Of a stretch of 38,808 nucleotides of DNA, positions 21,340 to 29,702 are shown piece by piece (position 1 is the stretch's first letter; each line of letters opens with the position of its first letter). Position numbers and translations under genes: made by a program. The DNA comes from a virus. A model generated the notes under the pieces. That model was not told the origin of the DNA and ran no database searches. It saw only the letters and a list, made by a program, of their open reading frames with translations. The stretch is taken from the IMG/VR virus record IMGVR_UViG_3300046501_000669, positions 1 to 38,808 of that record, one strand, 5' to 3'.

Positions 21340-22075
21340 CGCAGCGTTACAAAGGCTCGTTTCGCAGATGCTCAAGGCCTACCACGCCGATCTGAAAGCT
21401 GCACTGAACGAAGGCCCGATCACGCTTGATGCGACGACCGCCACGCTTGCCCGACGTGCGCTAACTGGCCTGCGCGACCGATTCAACCGCATGTTCGCCG
21501 CACGCTCCAAGACCATGGTGGATAACCTGTTCGGCCAGATCGACAAAGCCAGTCGGGAAGGACTGAAAAGCTCCCTGCGTGAGTTGTCTGGCGGCGTCAC
21601 ATTGAAAACCCCGGTCATGCCATCCGCCTTACGCGGCTTGATCCAGGCCGCAACCGCCAGCAACGTATCGCTGATCAAGTCCATTCCTGCTGAATTCCAC
21701 GCAAAGATTGAAGCCGTGGTGCTGCGTTCGATTCAGCCCGGAGGCAACGGCCTGCAGGACGTGTTCGCCGCTTTGAGCAAACAGGAGGGCATCACTCAGC
21801 GCCGCGCTCGGTTCATTGCCGAAGATCAGACCCGGAAGGTCACCAGTGCGATGAATTCCGCCCGCATGCAATCGTCTGGCATTCAGGAATTCGAATGGCT
21901 GCACTCCAGCGGCGGGGCCGAACCACGGGAGCTTCATTTGCGCCTACACGGCCAGACCTTCCGCTTCGATGATTTGCCGGTGATCGATGAACGAACCGGT
22001 GAGCGTGGCTTGCCGGGCCAACTACCTAACTGCAAATGCCAGATGCGCCCCGTATTGACCTTCGGCGGCACATAA
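21230..22075 (+). CDS. F-like minor head protein
   Basis: 281 residues. SPP1 gp7/Mu F-like C-terminal block: [47 protein letters not shown]. Overlaps the portal gene by 110 bases in another frame; GAAGGGGA lies about eight bases before ATG. Minor head/morphogenesis role, likely binding the portal during head assembly. Confidence 0.88.
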   Translation: MPVKLTKTRQRWVANRQTATIKGTRLAYPAAPAARFDAALQRLVSQMLKAYHADLKAALNEGPITLDATTATLARRALTGLRDRFNRMFAARSKTMVDNLFGQIDKASREGLKSSLRELSGGVTLKTPVMPSALRGLIQAATASNVSLIKSIPAEFHAKIEAVVLRSIQPGGNGLQDVFAALSKQEGITQRRARFIAEDQTRKVTSAMNSARMQSSGIQEFEWLHSSGGAEPRELHLRLHGQTFRFDDLPVIDERTGERGLPGQLPNCKCQMRPVLTFGGT

Positions 22076-22095
22076 CTGACGAATCCGTTTCACCC

Positions 22096-22116
22096 ACCCG
22101 CTCAGGCGGGTTTTTT
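22096..22116 (+). terminator. Intrinsic terminator inside late operon
   Basis: ACCCGC / GCGGGT with a 4-base loop and six T, 20 bases after the head gene. A clear intrinsic terminator between two head genes, which would reduce downstream expression without antitermination. Confidence 0.75.
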
Positions 22117-22129
22117 ATTAAGCGCAGAT

Positions 22130-23293
22130 ATGCAGCAGATGCTAACCAGACGCATCACCGACCGTAACGGCTGGCTGGAGGTGCGTGACAACCCGTTAAG
22201 CAAGGTCGGGGTATTTCCGTATCTGGGCAGCGAAATCGGTGGCCCGCTCCCACAGCAGATTTATCAGGTTTATCGACCTGCAGAAGAGCTGGCCAGCCCT
22301 GAATGCATCGAATCGTTCCGCCTTCTCCCGTTCGTGGACGAGCACGCTTTTCTCGGTAGCGAGGAGGGTGGAGCACTGCCCGCCGAGCGCAAAGGCATTC
22401 AGGGAATGATCGGCGAACAGATCCATTTCGATGCGCCTTACCTACGCGGCAATCTGAAGATCGTATCGGAAGCCGCCAAGAACCTTATCGACAACGGAAA
22501 GATAGAGCTGTCGGCCGGTTACTTCTGCAAATACGACTTCACCCCCGGTGTTTTCGAGGGCGTCCCTTATGACGCGGTGCAACGCAACATCCGGGGCAAT
22601 CACCTTGCACTGGTGACAGAGGGCCGCTCCGGTCCCGATGTCGCCGTACAGGACCACATGACATTTACCCTAGATTCAGCGGAGTTATTACCCATGGCTG
22701 ACGAAACCAATGCGCCTGAGGGCGGGGATAACCTCGCTCAGATCAAGGCACTTCTTGAACAATTGAAACCGCTGCTGGCCAGCCAGGCAGAAGCGAATGC
22801 GCTACTGGCCGAAATGGGACTGGCTCCTCCGATTGAGCCGGTTATCGATGCAGAGCCAGACGAGCGGGCACCCGCAAGCGATGAACAGTCCGCTCCTACA
22901 GACCCAGAAGCCGCGCCGGTCGCCACCGATGAAGATCACGAATTGAAGACGGCTGACAAAGCGATCCTTAAAGCACTGGACGGCATCGGCAAGCGCCTCT
23001 CCAGTCTGGAAAAACGCCAAATGGGCATGGACTCGGCACTGGTCACTAGTATCGCGGACCGTGACGTCCTGGCGGGCAAGCTTTCCGGCTTTGTTGGCAC
23101 CTTCGACCATGCCCGTATGAGCGTGCAGGGCGTTGCGGAATACGGCGTGACAAAACTTGGCGTCCCGGCTCAGAAAGGTCAGGAGTTGGCCGCGCTGAAT
23201 GCCTACCTGCACGGGCGCACACCGCCGCATAAAAGTCCCACCGTTGCATTCGATAGCGCAGGCGTAAACCTGCTCGATACCTGGGAGAAGTAA
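22130..23293 (+). CDS. DUF2213 head protease/scaffold candidate
   Basis: 387 residues. N-terminal 185 residues match DUF2213 (LLPFVDEHAFLG, GKIELSAGYFCKYDF, IRGNHLALVTEGRSGPDVAV), which is thought to act as a prohead protease. The C-terminal 200 residues are acidic, helical and low in complexity, like scaffolding proteins. An internal ATG at 22694 with its own ribosome site would make the scaffold domain alone. Start at 22130 has a poor ribosome site; ATG 22139 is an alternative. Confidence 0.8.
   Translation: MQQMLTRRITDRNGWLEVRDNPLSKVGVFPYLGSEIGGPLPQQIYQVYRPAEELASPECIESFRLLPFVDEHAFLGSEEGGALPAERKGIQGMIGEQIHFDAPYLRGNLKIVSEAAKNLIDNGKIELSAGYFCKYDFTPGVFEGVPYDAVQRNIRGNHLALVTEGRSGPDVAVQDHMTFTLDSAELLPMADETNAPEGGDNLAQIKALLEQLKPLLASQAEANALLAEMGLAPPIEPVIDAEPDERAPASDEQSAPTDPEAAPVATDEDHELKTADKAILKALDGIGKRLSSLEKRQMGMDSALVTSIADRDVLAGKLSGFVGTFDHARMSVQGVAEYGVTKLGVPAQKGQELAALNAYLHGRTPPHKSPTVAFDSAGVNLLDTWEK
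22694..23293 (+). CDS. Internal in-frame scaffold protein (candidate)
   Basis: In-frame ATG with GGAG nine bases upstream (GGAGTTATTACCC-ATG). Product of 199 residues begins MADETNAPEGGDNL and has a helix, acidic linker (residues about 50-75) and a C-terminal capsid-binding-like end. This is the lambda C/Nu3 arrangement. Evidence is the ribosome site and domain border only. Confidence 0.5.
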   Translation: MADETNAPEGGDNLAQIKALLEQLKPLLASQAEANALLAEMGLAPPIEPVIDAEPDERAPASDEQSAPTDPEAAPVATDEDHELKTADKAILKALDGIGKRLSSLEKRQMGMDSALVTSIADRDVLAGKLSGFVGTFDHARMSVQGVAEYGVTKLGVPAQKGQELAALNAYLHGRTPPHKSPTVAFDSAGVNLLDTWEK

Positions 23294-23296
23294 GCC

Positions 23297-23803
23297 ATGC
23301 CATTTCCAGCAAGTGTCAAATCCGAACTGATCTCGGGTGTGGTTGGCGAGATTTCCCATGACGGGCCTATGCGTGCGCGCCCGGGCCTGCTCGACAGCGC
23401 CGCGCCTGAAAACAACGTTATCGGACGCGCGTTCACTTATGCCGATACGGCTGCAGAAACCATGCGCGCGGGCGGTACCGGCGTCTTCGCGGGCCTGCTG
23501 ATTCTGCCGAAAACCCACGTGCTGTATGGGCTGGCGGGAGACTCGTTGGCCGATACGCTGACACTGCCAAACGGTACTCAATGCGAGTTCATGGACATGG
23601 GCTTTGTCACCGTTTCGCTCGCCACACCCAGCGCGCCCATCGGTGCAGCCGTTGTCTACAACACCGATACCGGCGTGCTGGATTGGGTTGCCGACCCGGA
23701 AGTGCCAGGCGATGACAATGCGCTGGTGCCCAATTGCGTGGTGGACCGCCACAACGCTTCCGCCGATACGCCATCGCTGGCGTTCGTCAAACTGACCAAC
23801 TGA
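23297..23803 (+). CDS. Structural cement/decoration protein
   Basis: 168 residues, three bases after the scaffold gene. It has beta-rich pattern and phrases such as GEISHDGPMRARPGLLDS, GVFAGLLILPK and PIGAAVVYNTDTGVLDW, seen in Gp24-like cement proteins. It sits directly before the capsid gene, the expected place for a decoration protein that stabilises the head. Confidence 0.85.
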   Translation: MPFPASVKSELISGVVGEISHDGPMRARPGLLDSAAPENNVIGRAFTYADTAAETMRAGGTGVFAGLLILPKTHVLYGLAGDSLADTLTLPNGTQCEFMDMGFVTVSLATPSAPIGAAVVYNTDTGVLDWVADPEVPGDDNALVPNCVVDRHNASADTPSLAFVKLTN

Positions 23804-23816
23804 GGAGCCGCCACCG

Positions 23817-24902
23817 ATGCGAACCCCTGAAAGCAATTACATCAGCGGCCGCGATCTGTCCCGGCGCGGCCCGTTAGTGATCAAACCCGAGCACGCCCAG
23901 CACTATGCGCAGCTCGCCAAGGTCGGTATCGGCCTGGACGGCATCGCAATGGATTCGGCACTGACCGGCCCCGTTATTGGCGCAGCCGGTACACCGGCGC
24001 AATTCCTGCAAAACTGGCTGCCTGGATTGGTACGCCAGATCACCAAAGTGCGGCTAATCGACGAACTTTGTGGCGTGCAAACCTCGGGCAGCTGGGAAGA
24101 CGAAGAAGTCATTCAAGGCACCATGGAGGCGACCGCTAAAGCCGAGCTTTACGGCGACACCACCAACATCCCGTTCGCCAACTACAAAAGCGGCTACGAG
24201 CGCAGGACCATCGTGCGCTTTGAACAGGGCTTCTTTGTATCCAGGTTGGACGAACTGCGCGCAGCAAAGGCCGGTATCAATGAGGCTGCCGAGAAACGTG
24301 GGGCTGCCACTGAGTCGCTGGATATCTCACGTAACCGGGTGGGGTTCTACGGTTTCAATGCGCCGGACACGCGGAACTATGGGTTCCTCAATGATCCGTC
24401 GTTGCCGGGCTACATCACGCTCCCCACTAATGGCTCTTCGCCCGCATCAGCGGTATGGGCCAGTAAAAACTACCTGCAGATAACCGCTGACATTCGCCGC
24501 ATGGTGGCCGATCTGATTGTTTCCGGTGGTGGTCACATCGCCAACAAAACCCCCATGACCTTTGCAATACCGCTGGGCCACGGTGAGTTTCTTGGCGTGA
24601 CGTCGGAGTTTGGCAACTCGGTGCAAGACTGGATCAGCAAAACCTACCCAGCCATGCGCATCATCGAAGTCCCAGAACTGGTCGGCGTCAATGGCGGTGC
24701 AAATGGCGCGTACCTGTATGCCGACTCGGTAGATGACGCCAGCAGCGACGATGGTCGTGTGCTTGTTCAGATCGTTCCTGCGCGTTTCCAAGTGGTCGGT
24801 ACCGAGCAGCGCGCCAAGGGCTATCTGGAAGACTTCACCAACGCCACGGCAGGCGTGATGTTCAAACGGCCGTGGGCGGTGCGCCGGTACACCGGGCTTT
24901 AA
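23817..24902 (+). CDS. Major capsid protein (DUF2184)
   Basis: 361 residues, strong GGAG ribosome site. The C-terminal half matches DUF2184 capsids: DISRNRVGFYGFNAPDTRNYGFLNDP, MTFAIPLGHGEFLGVTSEF and the end GVMFKRPWAVRRYTGL. Expected to form the HK97-fold shell of the head. Confidence 0.93.
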   Translation: MRTPESNYISGRDLSRRGPLVIKPEHAQHYAQLAKVGIGLDGIAMDSALTGPVIGAAGTPAQFLQNWLPGLVRQITKVRLIDELCGVQTSGSWEDEEVIQGTMEATAKAELYGDTTNIPFANYKSGYERRTIVRFEQGFFVSRLDELRAAKAGINEAAEKRGAATESLDISRNRVGFYGFNAPDTRNYGFLNDPSLPGYITLPTNGSSPASAVWASKNYLQITADIRRMVADLIVSGGGHIANKTPMTFAIPLGHGEFLGVTSEFGNSVQDWISKTYPAMRIIEVPELVGVNGGANGAYLYADSVDDASSDDGRVLVQIVPARFQVVGTEQRAKGYLEDFTNATAGVMFKRPWAVRRYTGL

Positions 24903-24966
24903 GCCACAAACAACCAGACACCCGGCCAATGTGCCGAGTTTTCTATTTCAGAAGAGGAAACAGGCT

Positions 24967-25341
24967 ATGGCTATCTACGTCTATTCCACGTTGAGCAATG
25001 ACCAAAGCTACACCACTTACGTCGATGTCCCAGGCGGTGCGCCACAGAGAGACGCATCGATATTCATCGCGGGCAAAGCCAATGTAGCCAATAAGCATTT
25101 GATTACACCCTTGGGTGTGGCAACCGAAGTCACTGCCGAGCAGTTGGCCGAGCTACGCCGCAATGAGGTGTTCCAGCTGCATGAGCGCAACGGCTATCTC
25201 AGTGTGTCTGAGGCCAAAGCCGAGCCAGATAAGGTCGCGGCCGGCATGGCCGGGCGTGATGCCTCCGCGCCGCTGGTGGAGCAGGACTTCGAAGAGGGAG
25301 AGGCCCCGGTCACTGGCAAGCCTGCAAAAAAGCGCAGGTAG
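24967..25341 (+). CDS. Small head protein
   Basis: 124 residues from ATG 24967 (GAGGAAA upstream). Beta-rich N-terminus (YSTLSNDQSYTTYVDVPGG) and a charged C-terminus ending KPAKKRR. It lies between capsid and head-tail adaptor. Family not identified; perhaps a head-completion or edge protein. Confidence 0.75.
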   Translation: MAIYVYSTLSNDQSYTTYVDVPGGAPQRDASIFIAGKANVANKHLITPLGVATEVTAEQLAELRRNEVFQLHERNGYLSVSEAKAEPDKVAAGMAGRDASAPLVEQDFEEGEAPVTGKPAKKRR

Positions 25342-25346
25342 TGCCG

Positions 25347-25775
25347 ATGTTTGATCTGGACACTTTCCGCTCGTTGTACCCGCAGTTCGCCACATCGACT
25401 GACGATCAAGTGTTGGACACGTCCGCCCAGGCACAGTGCTTCCTGACTGATCAGGGCTGCGACTGCTCGGCGCACATGTGGTTGCTGATGGTCGCCCACC
25501 TGCTGACCCTCGGCAGACAAGCCAGTACTGGCGGGGTTAGCGGGCAAATTACCAGCGCCAGCATCGACAAAGTGAGCGTTTCCTTCGCTGCGCCGCCGAG
25601 CGGCAACGATGCCTGGGCATATTGGCTGAGCTTGACACCGTTCGGCGCGCAGCTACGGGCACTGCTGAAACGCTGCACGGCCGGTGGCTTCTATGTCGGT
25701 GGTCTGCCGGAGCGGGCTGCTTTCCGTTCGGTGGGCGGCGTGTTTCCAAGAGGAGGCCGGGTATGGCGAAGGTGA
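25347..25775 (+). CDS. DUF4054 head-tail adaptor
   Basis: 142 residues. FRSLYPQFAT, CSAHMWLLMVAHLLTL and AYWLSLTPFGAQLRALLKR are typical of DUF4054 head-tail adaptors, which attach under the portal. ATG at 25347 preferred over GTG 25341. Overlaps the next gene by 13 bases. Confidence 0.85.
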   Translation: MFDLDTFRSLYPQFATSTDDQVLDTSAQAQCFLTDQGCDCSAHMWLLMVAHLLTLGRQASTGGVSGQITSASIDKVSVSFAAPPSGNDAWAYWLSLTPFGAQLRALLKRCTAGGFYVGGLPERAAFRSVGGVFPRGGRVWRR

Positions 25776-26230
25776 CCCAGAATCGATCTGGCAGCGAAGC
25801 ACTGCGCCAGGCTATGCAGGCCATCGCTCACAAACAGGCACGGGCCGGTTTTTTTGAATACGCGAAATACCCCGACGGCACGCCTGTGGCCTACGTCGCT
25901 GCAATTCAGGAATTCCACCCCGAGCACGCCCGGCCGTTCATGCGTCCGACCATTGAGGCCCAGCGCAACGCATGGCGCGAGTCGCTGCGCAAAGGCTGCA
26001 ACGCGGTACTCAACGGCCAGCTAGACGCCAGGGCAATGCTCGAACAGTTCGGGGCCCGGGCGGCATCTGACATCAAGAAAACCATCAGCCAGATAACGGC
26101 TCCGCCGCTGGCCAAATCCACCTTGGCAGCTCGCCAATCCCGGAAAAAAACTCCTGGTGTTTCCGCCAAACCGCTAGTGGACACCGGTTTGCTGATCGCC
26201 TCGGTCAACAACGATGTGGTGGATACATGA
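25763..26230 (+). CDS. gp10-like tail-connection protein
   Basis: 155 residues from ATG 25763 (GAGGAGG ribosome site). Phrases VAAIQEFHPEHARPFMRPTIE and KSTLAARQSRKK, DTGLLIASV are typical of HK97 gp10/tail-completion family proteins (RPFMRP signature). Confidence 0.85.
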   Translation: MAKVTQNRSGSEALRQAMQAIAHKQARAGFFEYAKYPDGTPVAYVAAIQEFHPEHARPFMRPTIEAQRNAWRESLRKGCNAVLNGQLDARAMLEQFGARAASDIKKTISQITAPPLAKSTLAARQSRKKTPGVSAKPLVDTGLLIASVNNDVVDT

Positions 26231-26601
26231 ACATACCCGGCGCAAATCTGCTGAGCTTTGCCCTGAGCGTCATCGGCAGTCAGACCGTTACCTGGCATCG
26301 GGCAAACGGTCGGATCGAGAATGAACTCGGCCAGTGGATGACGCAGTACGCTCCCGCAGTGGAGGTTGCCGGTAGCTGGCAATCCGTGGACCGGACCAAA
26401 TACACAGCATTGGGGCTGGATCTGGCCAAAACCTATTACAACTTCTATGCCTCGGTACCGATCGAGGGGATTCAGCGTGAAGTATCGCCGGACCTGCTCG
26501 ACTTCAAAGGCCGCCGCCATGAAGTGGTCAACGTGCTGGATTGGTCCGCGCAGGATGGCTGGCGCGGGGTCATGGTCGTGGATGTAGGGCCGGTACCATG
26601 A
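26227..26601 (+). CDS. Head-tail connector protein
   Basis: 124 residues, ATGA overlap with the previous gene. Beta-rich: WHRANGRIENELGQWMTQ, AGSWQSVDRTKYTALGLDL, YYNFYASVPIEGIQRE. Position fits a stopper or collar protein joining head and tail. Confidence 0.75.
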   Translation: MNIPGANLLSFALSVIGSQTVTWHRANGRIENELGQWMTQYAPAVEVAGSWQSVDRTKYTALGLDLAKTYYNFYASVPIEGIQREVSPDLLDFKGRRHEVVNVLDWSAQDGWRGVMVVDVGPVP

Positions 26602-27134
26602 CTGACAACCAGCTCAAGGTGCTGATTCGGTCGACGCTGCTGGCGATGCTTGAGCGGCAGGGCGTTACGGATCTGCCGGTGCTCGCCGGTTTCCAGCCGA
26701 CAGGTCAAGGCCGGGCGCGCAAGGGGATCTACTTCTTTCCGGTCGACAACAACCGCTACGGGTGGCAACACCGAAAAGACCGCTACGACGTACCCACTGG
26801 AGACCAAATCCACACCGAAACGCAGCACACGCTCTCGCGCTTCCAGGTAGGCGCGTTCGCGCCTGGAGATCCATACGACATCGAAGCGCCCACAGCCGAA
26901 GATCTCACTTCTCTGGCCGCCATGCTGATCAGTTCACAGCCATTCATTGAGGCCCTGACCCGCAACAGCGCTGGCCTGCACCGGATCACCAGTATTCGCT
27001 GTCCGTTCTTCGAGAACGATCAGGGCCAGCACGAAGCTGCGCCGTCGTTCGACTTCACCGTTTCACACAAACGCATCATCACGCTCACGACGCCGTCAGT
27101 CGATGCCGTCGAGCACGCAATAATCCGAGTATGA
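26598..27134 (+). CDS. Tail terminator (neck) protein
   Basis: 178 residues, ATGA overlap with the connector gene. The C-terminal block (SIRCPFFENDQGQHEAAPSFDFTV) matches phage neck terminator proteins of the LIC_12616 type. It should cap the tail tube and join it to the head. Confidence 0.82.
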   Translation: MTDNQLKVLIRSTLLAMLERQGVTDLPVLAGFQPTGQGRARKGIYFFPVDNNRYGWQHRKDRYDVPTGDQIHTETQHTLSRFQVGAFAPGDPYDIEAPTAEDLTSLAAMLISSQPFIEALTRNSAGLHRITSIRCPFFENDQGQHEAAPSFDFTVSHKRIITLTTPSVDAVEHAIIRV

Positions 27135-27144
27135 GGCCCGACCC

Positions 27145-28641
27145 ATGTCGATCTCGATTGACCGCTATGTACAAATCACCTCCGGGGTCGCGGGCGCACA
27201 AGCCGTCGCGGAGCGTGAGCTGGTAGGCCTGCGCTTCACCAGTGATCCCCGTGTGCCGGTAGACGCCATGGTTACCATGGAAAAGGGGGATGCTGACCAG
27301 TATTTCGGCGCTGCCAGCCCGGAAGCTGCGTATGCAAACCAGTATTTCGGCTACGTCAGCCCCGCACCGGCCAGTCAGGCACAGAAAATCCGCTTTGTCG
27401 CCCACGTCACTCAACCCCGCAAGCCGCAGGTTTTCGGGGTCAAAACAGGTAACACTCTCAACGCATTGAAGGCCGTGACGGCGGGATCTTTGATCCTGAC
27501 ACTCGGTGATGCAGAGCGAACGCTGGAGGACATCGATCTATCAGCCGCAGCCACATTTGCAGACGTGGCCACGACCATCGAAGAGACCATTCAAGCCAAC
27601 ACGACAGGCGGCGCGCAGTGGACCGGGGCCGTGGTTGCATATGATCCCGTTGGGGCAATCTTCACCCTCACAGGGGGCACCGCCGTCAATGCACCTGTCA
27701 CAATTGGATCTACGCCGCTGGCTGATTTGCTCGGCTGGACCCAGGCATCCGCGATTATGTCGCCGGGCAGCGTCGTCCAAACCCACCTTGAGGCCCTGCA
27801 GGCCGCCGAGGACATCACTGACAGTTTCGGGTCATTCACCTATCCGAGCATCACCGTTGAGGATGCGATTCCGGTTGCGCAGTACAACGCCGGGCTGAAC
27901 GTCAAATACATGTTCCTCGTTGGCGTCACCGCCGCCGATGCTCAGAGCTACTACGCAGCATTAAAGAGCTTTGCCTCTGTGGGGCTGGTTTTGAACGGTG
28001 TGGTGGGGCAGTACAAAGAGTCGATTCCCTGCGCGATCATGGCCGCGACCAACTACCAGCGCCGCAATGCGACGGTTAACTACATGTACCGGCAGGTATC
28101 CGGTATGAGCGCCGATGTCAGCTCGAACGCCGACGCCAATACCTACGACGCCATGCGCATCAGCTACTACGGCGAAACCGCCAGTGCCGGCCAGAAGATC
28201 GCATTTTTCCAGCGCGGTTACCTGCAGGGCGGCGCAACCGCTCCGCTGGACATGAACGTCCACGCCAACGAGCAGTGGCTCAAGGCATTCCTGATCGCAC
28301 GTTTGCTCAGCCTGCAGCTGTCGCTCGGGAAGATCCCGGCCAACAACGACGGACGCGGCGTCGTATTGGGCCAGGTCGTGGAAGGGGCCAACCTCGGTAA
28401 ATTCAACGGCACCATCAGCATTGGCAAGGAGCTGACCACCGCCCAACAGATCGCGGTCACCCAACTCTCCGGCGACCCGGATGCATGGCGTGACGTCCAG
28501 ACCAATGGATTCTGGGCTGATGTGAATATCGTGCCGCGCACAGGCGAAAGCGGCGCAACTGAATACGTTGCGCAGTACACCCTGGCTTACAGCAAGAACG
28601 ACGTTGTGCGCAAAATCGAAGGTTCTCACAACCTCATCTAA
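27145..28641 (+). CDS. Contractile tail sheath (DUF3383)
   Basis: 498 residues, GAGG ribosome site. DUF3383 features: SISIDRYVQITSGVAGAQAV, LVGLRFTSDPRVPVDAMV, and YFGYVSPAPASQAQKI near the N-terminus, TQPRKPQVFGVKTG, YQRRNATVNYMY and TLAYSKNDVVRKIEGSHNLI. The sheath contracts to drive the tube into the cell. This gene identifies the phage as a contractile-tailed myovirus. Confidence 0.93.
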   Translation: MSISIDRYVQITSGVAGAQAVAERELVGLRFTSDPRVPVDAMVTMEKGDADQYFGAASPEAAYANQYFGYVSPAPASQAQKIRFVAHVTQPRKPQVFGVKTGNTLNALKAVTAGSLILTLGDAERTLEDIDLSAAATFADVATTIEETIQANTTGGAQWTGAVVAYDPVGAIFTLTGGTAVNAPVTIGSTPLADLLGWTQASAIMSPGSVVQTHLEALQAAEDITDSFGSFTYPSITVEDAIPVAQYNAGLNVKYMFLVGVTAADAQSYYAALKSFASVGLVLNGVVGQYKESIPCAIMAATNYQRRNATVNYMYRQVSGMSADVSSNADANTYDAMRISYYGETASAGQKIAFFQRGYLQGGATAPLDMNVHANEQWLKAFLIARLLSLQLSLGKIPANNDGRGVVLGQVVEGANLGKFNGTISIGKELTTAQQIAVTQLSGDPDAWRDVQTNGFWADVNIVPRTGESGATEYVAQYTLAYSKNDVVRKIEGSHNLI

Positions 28642-28686
28642 CAGCATGACCCGGCCGGACCTTCCGGCAATTTTTGAGGCCACACC

Positions 28687-29142
28687 ATGTACGACATCTC
28701 CGCCACGGGCCTGGCGCTCAACATCATCGCCAGCAAAACCTTCCCCAACGGCTTTAGTTTCACTGAATTCGCCGACGATGCTGACCCGTTCGATCTGCCT
28801 GCCGTGACTACAGCGACCGCAGCCATGAACGTAAACGGCGATCTGGTGGTGTTCAGCTCACCGCAACCCATCATCCCGACTATCAATGCCATACCGGGCA
28901 GCGAGGGGGATAACAACCTGCAGATCCTTTTCGAAGCCAACCGCGCTGCCAAGGGTAAGCGGGTCGCGGGGGATGTGGTGACCATCGTTGCGACCTACCC
29001 GGACGGGTCCACCCTGACGGTTTCAAACGGCAAGATGACCAGCGGCTTTCCAGGCAAGTCGGTTGCCAGTGCCGGTCGGCAAAAGTCCAAGGCGTATGTG
29101 TTTGCCTTCCAAGACATCAGCACCACCCGCGCCACTCAATAA
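28687..29142 (+). CDS. Tail tube protein
   Basis: 151 residues, GAGG ribosome site. Beta-rich DUF3277-like protein (DADPFDLPAV, FSSPQPIIPTINAIPGSEGDNNLQ). Directly after sheath and before chaperones, as expected for the tube. Confidence 0.85.
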   Translation: MYDISATGLALNIIASKTFPNGFSFTEFADDADPFDLPAVTTATAAMNVNGDLVVFSSPQPIIPTINAIPGSEGDNNLQILFEANRAAKGKRVAGDVVTIVATYPDGSTLTVSNGKMTSGFPGKSVASAGRQKSKAYVFAFQDISTTRATQ

Positions 29143-29151
29143 GGAATCACC

Positions 29152-29607
29152 ATGGCTGACCTGATTAAGCCCAAGACTATCCAGGTCAAAGACGTGGATG
29201 GTGTTGAACGCAGTTTCATCATTTCAAGGCTTCCCGCTGTGGCCGGGCGCGAAATCCTCGCCAAATACCCGGTCAGCAACATCCCAAAGCTGGGCGAATA
29301 TCAGGCCAGCGTCGAGGCTATGCGGCTGCTGATGTCACACGTCGCGGTTGAGCTGGATACGGGTGTCTTGCGCCTGAGCACCCAAGCACTGATTGATAAC
29401 CACGTTCCGGACGGCGAAGCGCTGCTTAGGCTGGAATTCGCGATGCTGGAGTACAACACCAGTTTTTTCGGCAAAGGCGGTCCGTCGGGTTTCTTCGACG
29501 GGCTCATCAGGAAGCACCTTCCGTTGATTATCCAAACGCTGATGGATTCTTTGCCGCCATCCTTAGTGCGGGATTTGCGACCCGGACCGAACTCAAAACA
29601 ACCCTAG
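29152..29607 (+). CDS. Tail assembly chaperone, upstream frame
   Basis: 151 residues, AAGGA ribosome site. Chaperone phrases: KTIQVKDVDGVERSFIISRLPAVAGREIL and FFGKGGPSGFFDGLIRK. It precedes the tape measure gene, as in all tailed phages. A -1 frame overlapping its end continues past its stop (next entry), so a frameshifted longer product is expected. T-TTT-TTC at 29463-29469 is a perfect slippery heptamer in phase. Confidence 0.88.
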   Translation: MADLIKPKTIQVKDVDGVERSFIISRLPAVAGREILAKYPVSNIPKLGEYQASVEAMRLLMSHVAVELDTGVLRLSTQALIDNHVPDGEALLRLEFAMLEYNTSFFGKGGPSGFFDGLIRKHLPLIIQTLMDSLPPSLVRDLRPGPNSKQP

Positions 29608-29702
29608 ATCTTGAAGAGGCCTTCGACCTCTGGGAGATCGTGCAAATCAATCGCTACAACGAATGGCTGGCTATCGAGCACAGCAAAAAACAGAGGCGCT
29701 AA
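29463..29702 (+). CDS. Tail chaperone -1 frameshift extension
   Basis: The -1 frame is open from 29430 to the TAA at 29702 and has no good start codon. From about 29547 it reads FFAAILSAGFATRTELK then DLEEAFDLWEIVQINRYNEWLA, the typical second chaperone (ATxxEL, LExAxDL, NEW). It must therefore be reached by frameshifting. The start given is the slippery site 29463; between it and 29547 the -1 frame is arginine-rich and less protein-like, so the true slip may be nearer 29540. The gene ends one base before the tape measure gene. Confidence 0.6.
   Translation, partial: FFRQRRSVGFLRRAHQEAPSVDYPNADGFFAAILSAGFATRTELKTTLDLEEAFDLWEIVQINRYNEWLAIEHSKKQRR

Noticed and set aside
22802-23836. Long minus-strand open frame opposite scaffold and cement genes
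   Set aside because: Opposite well-identified head genes, no ribosome site and no domain; shadow frame.
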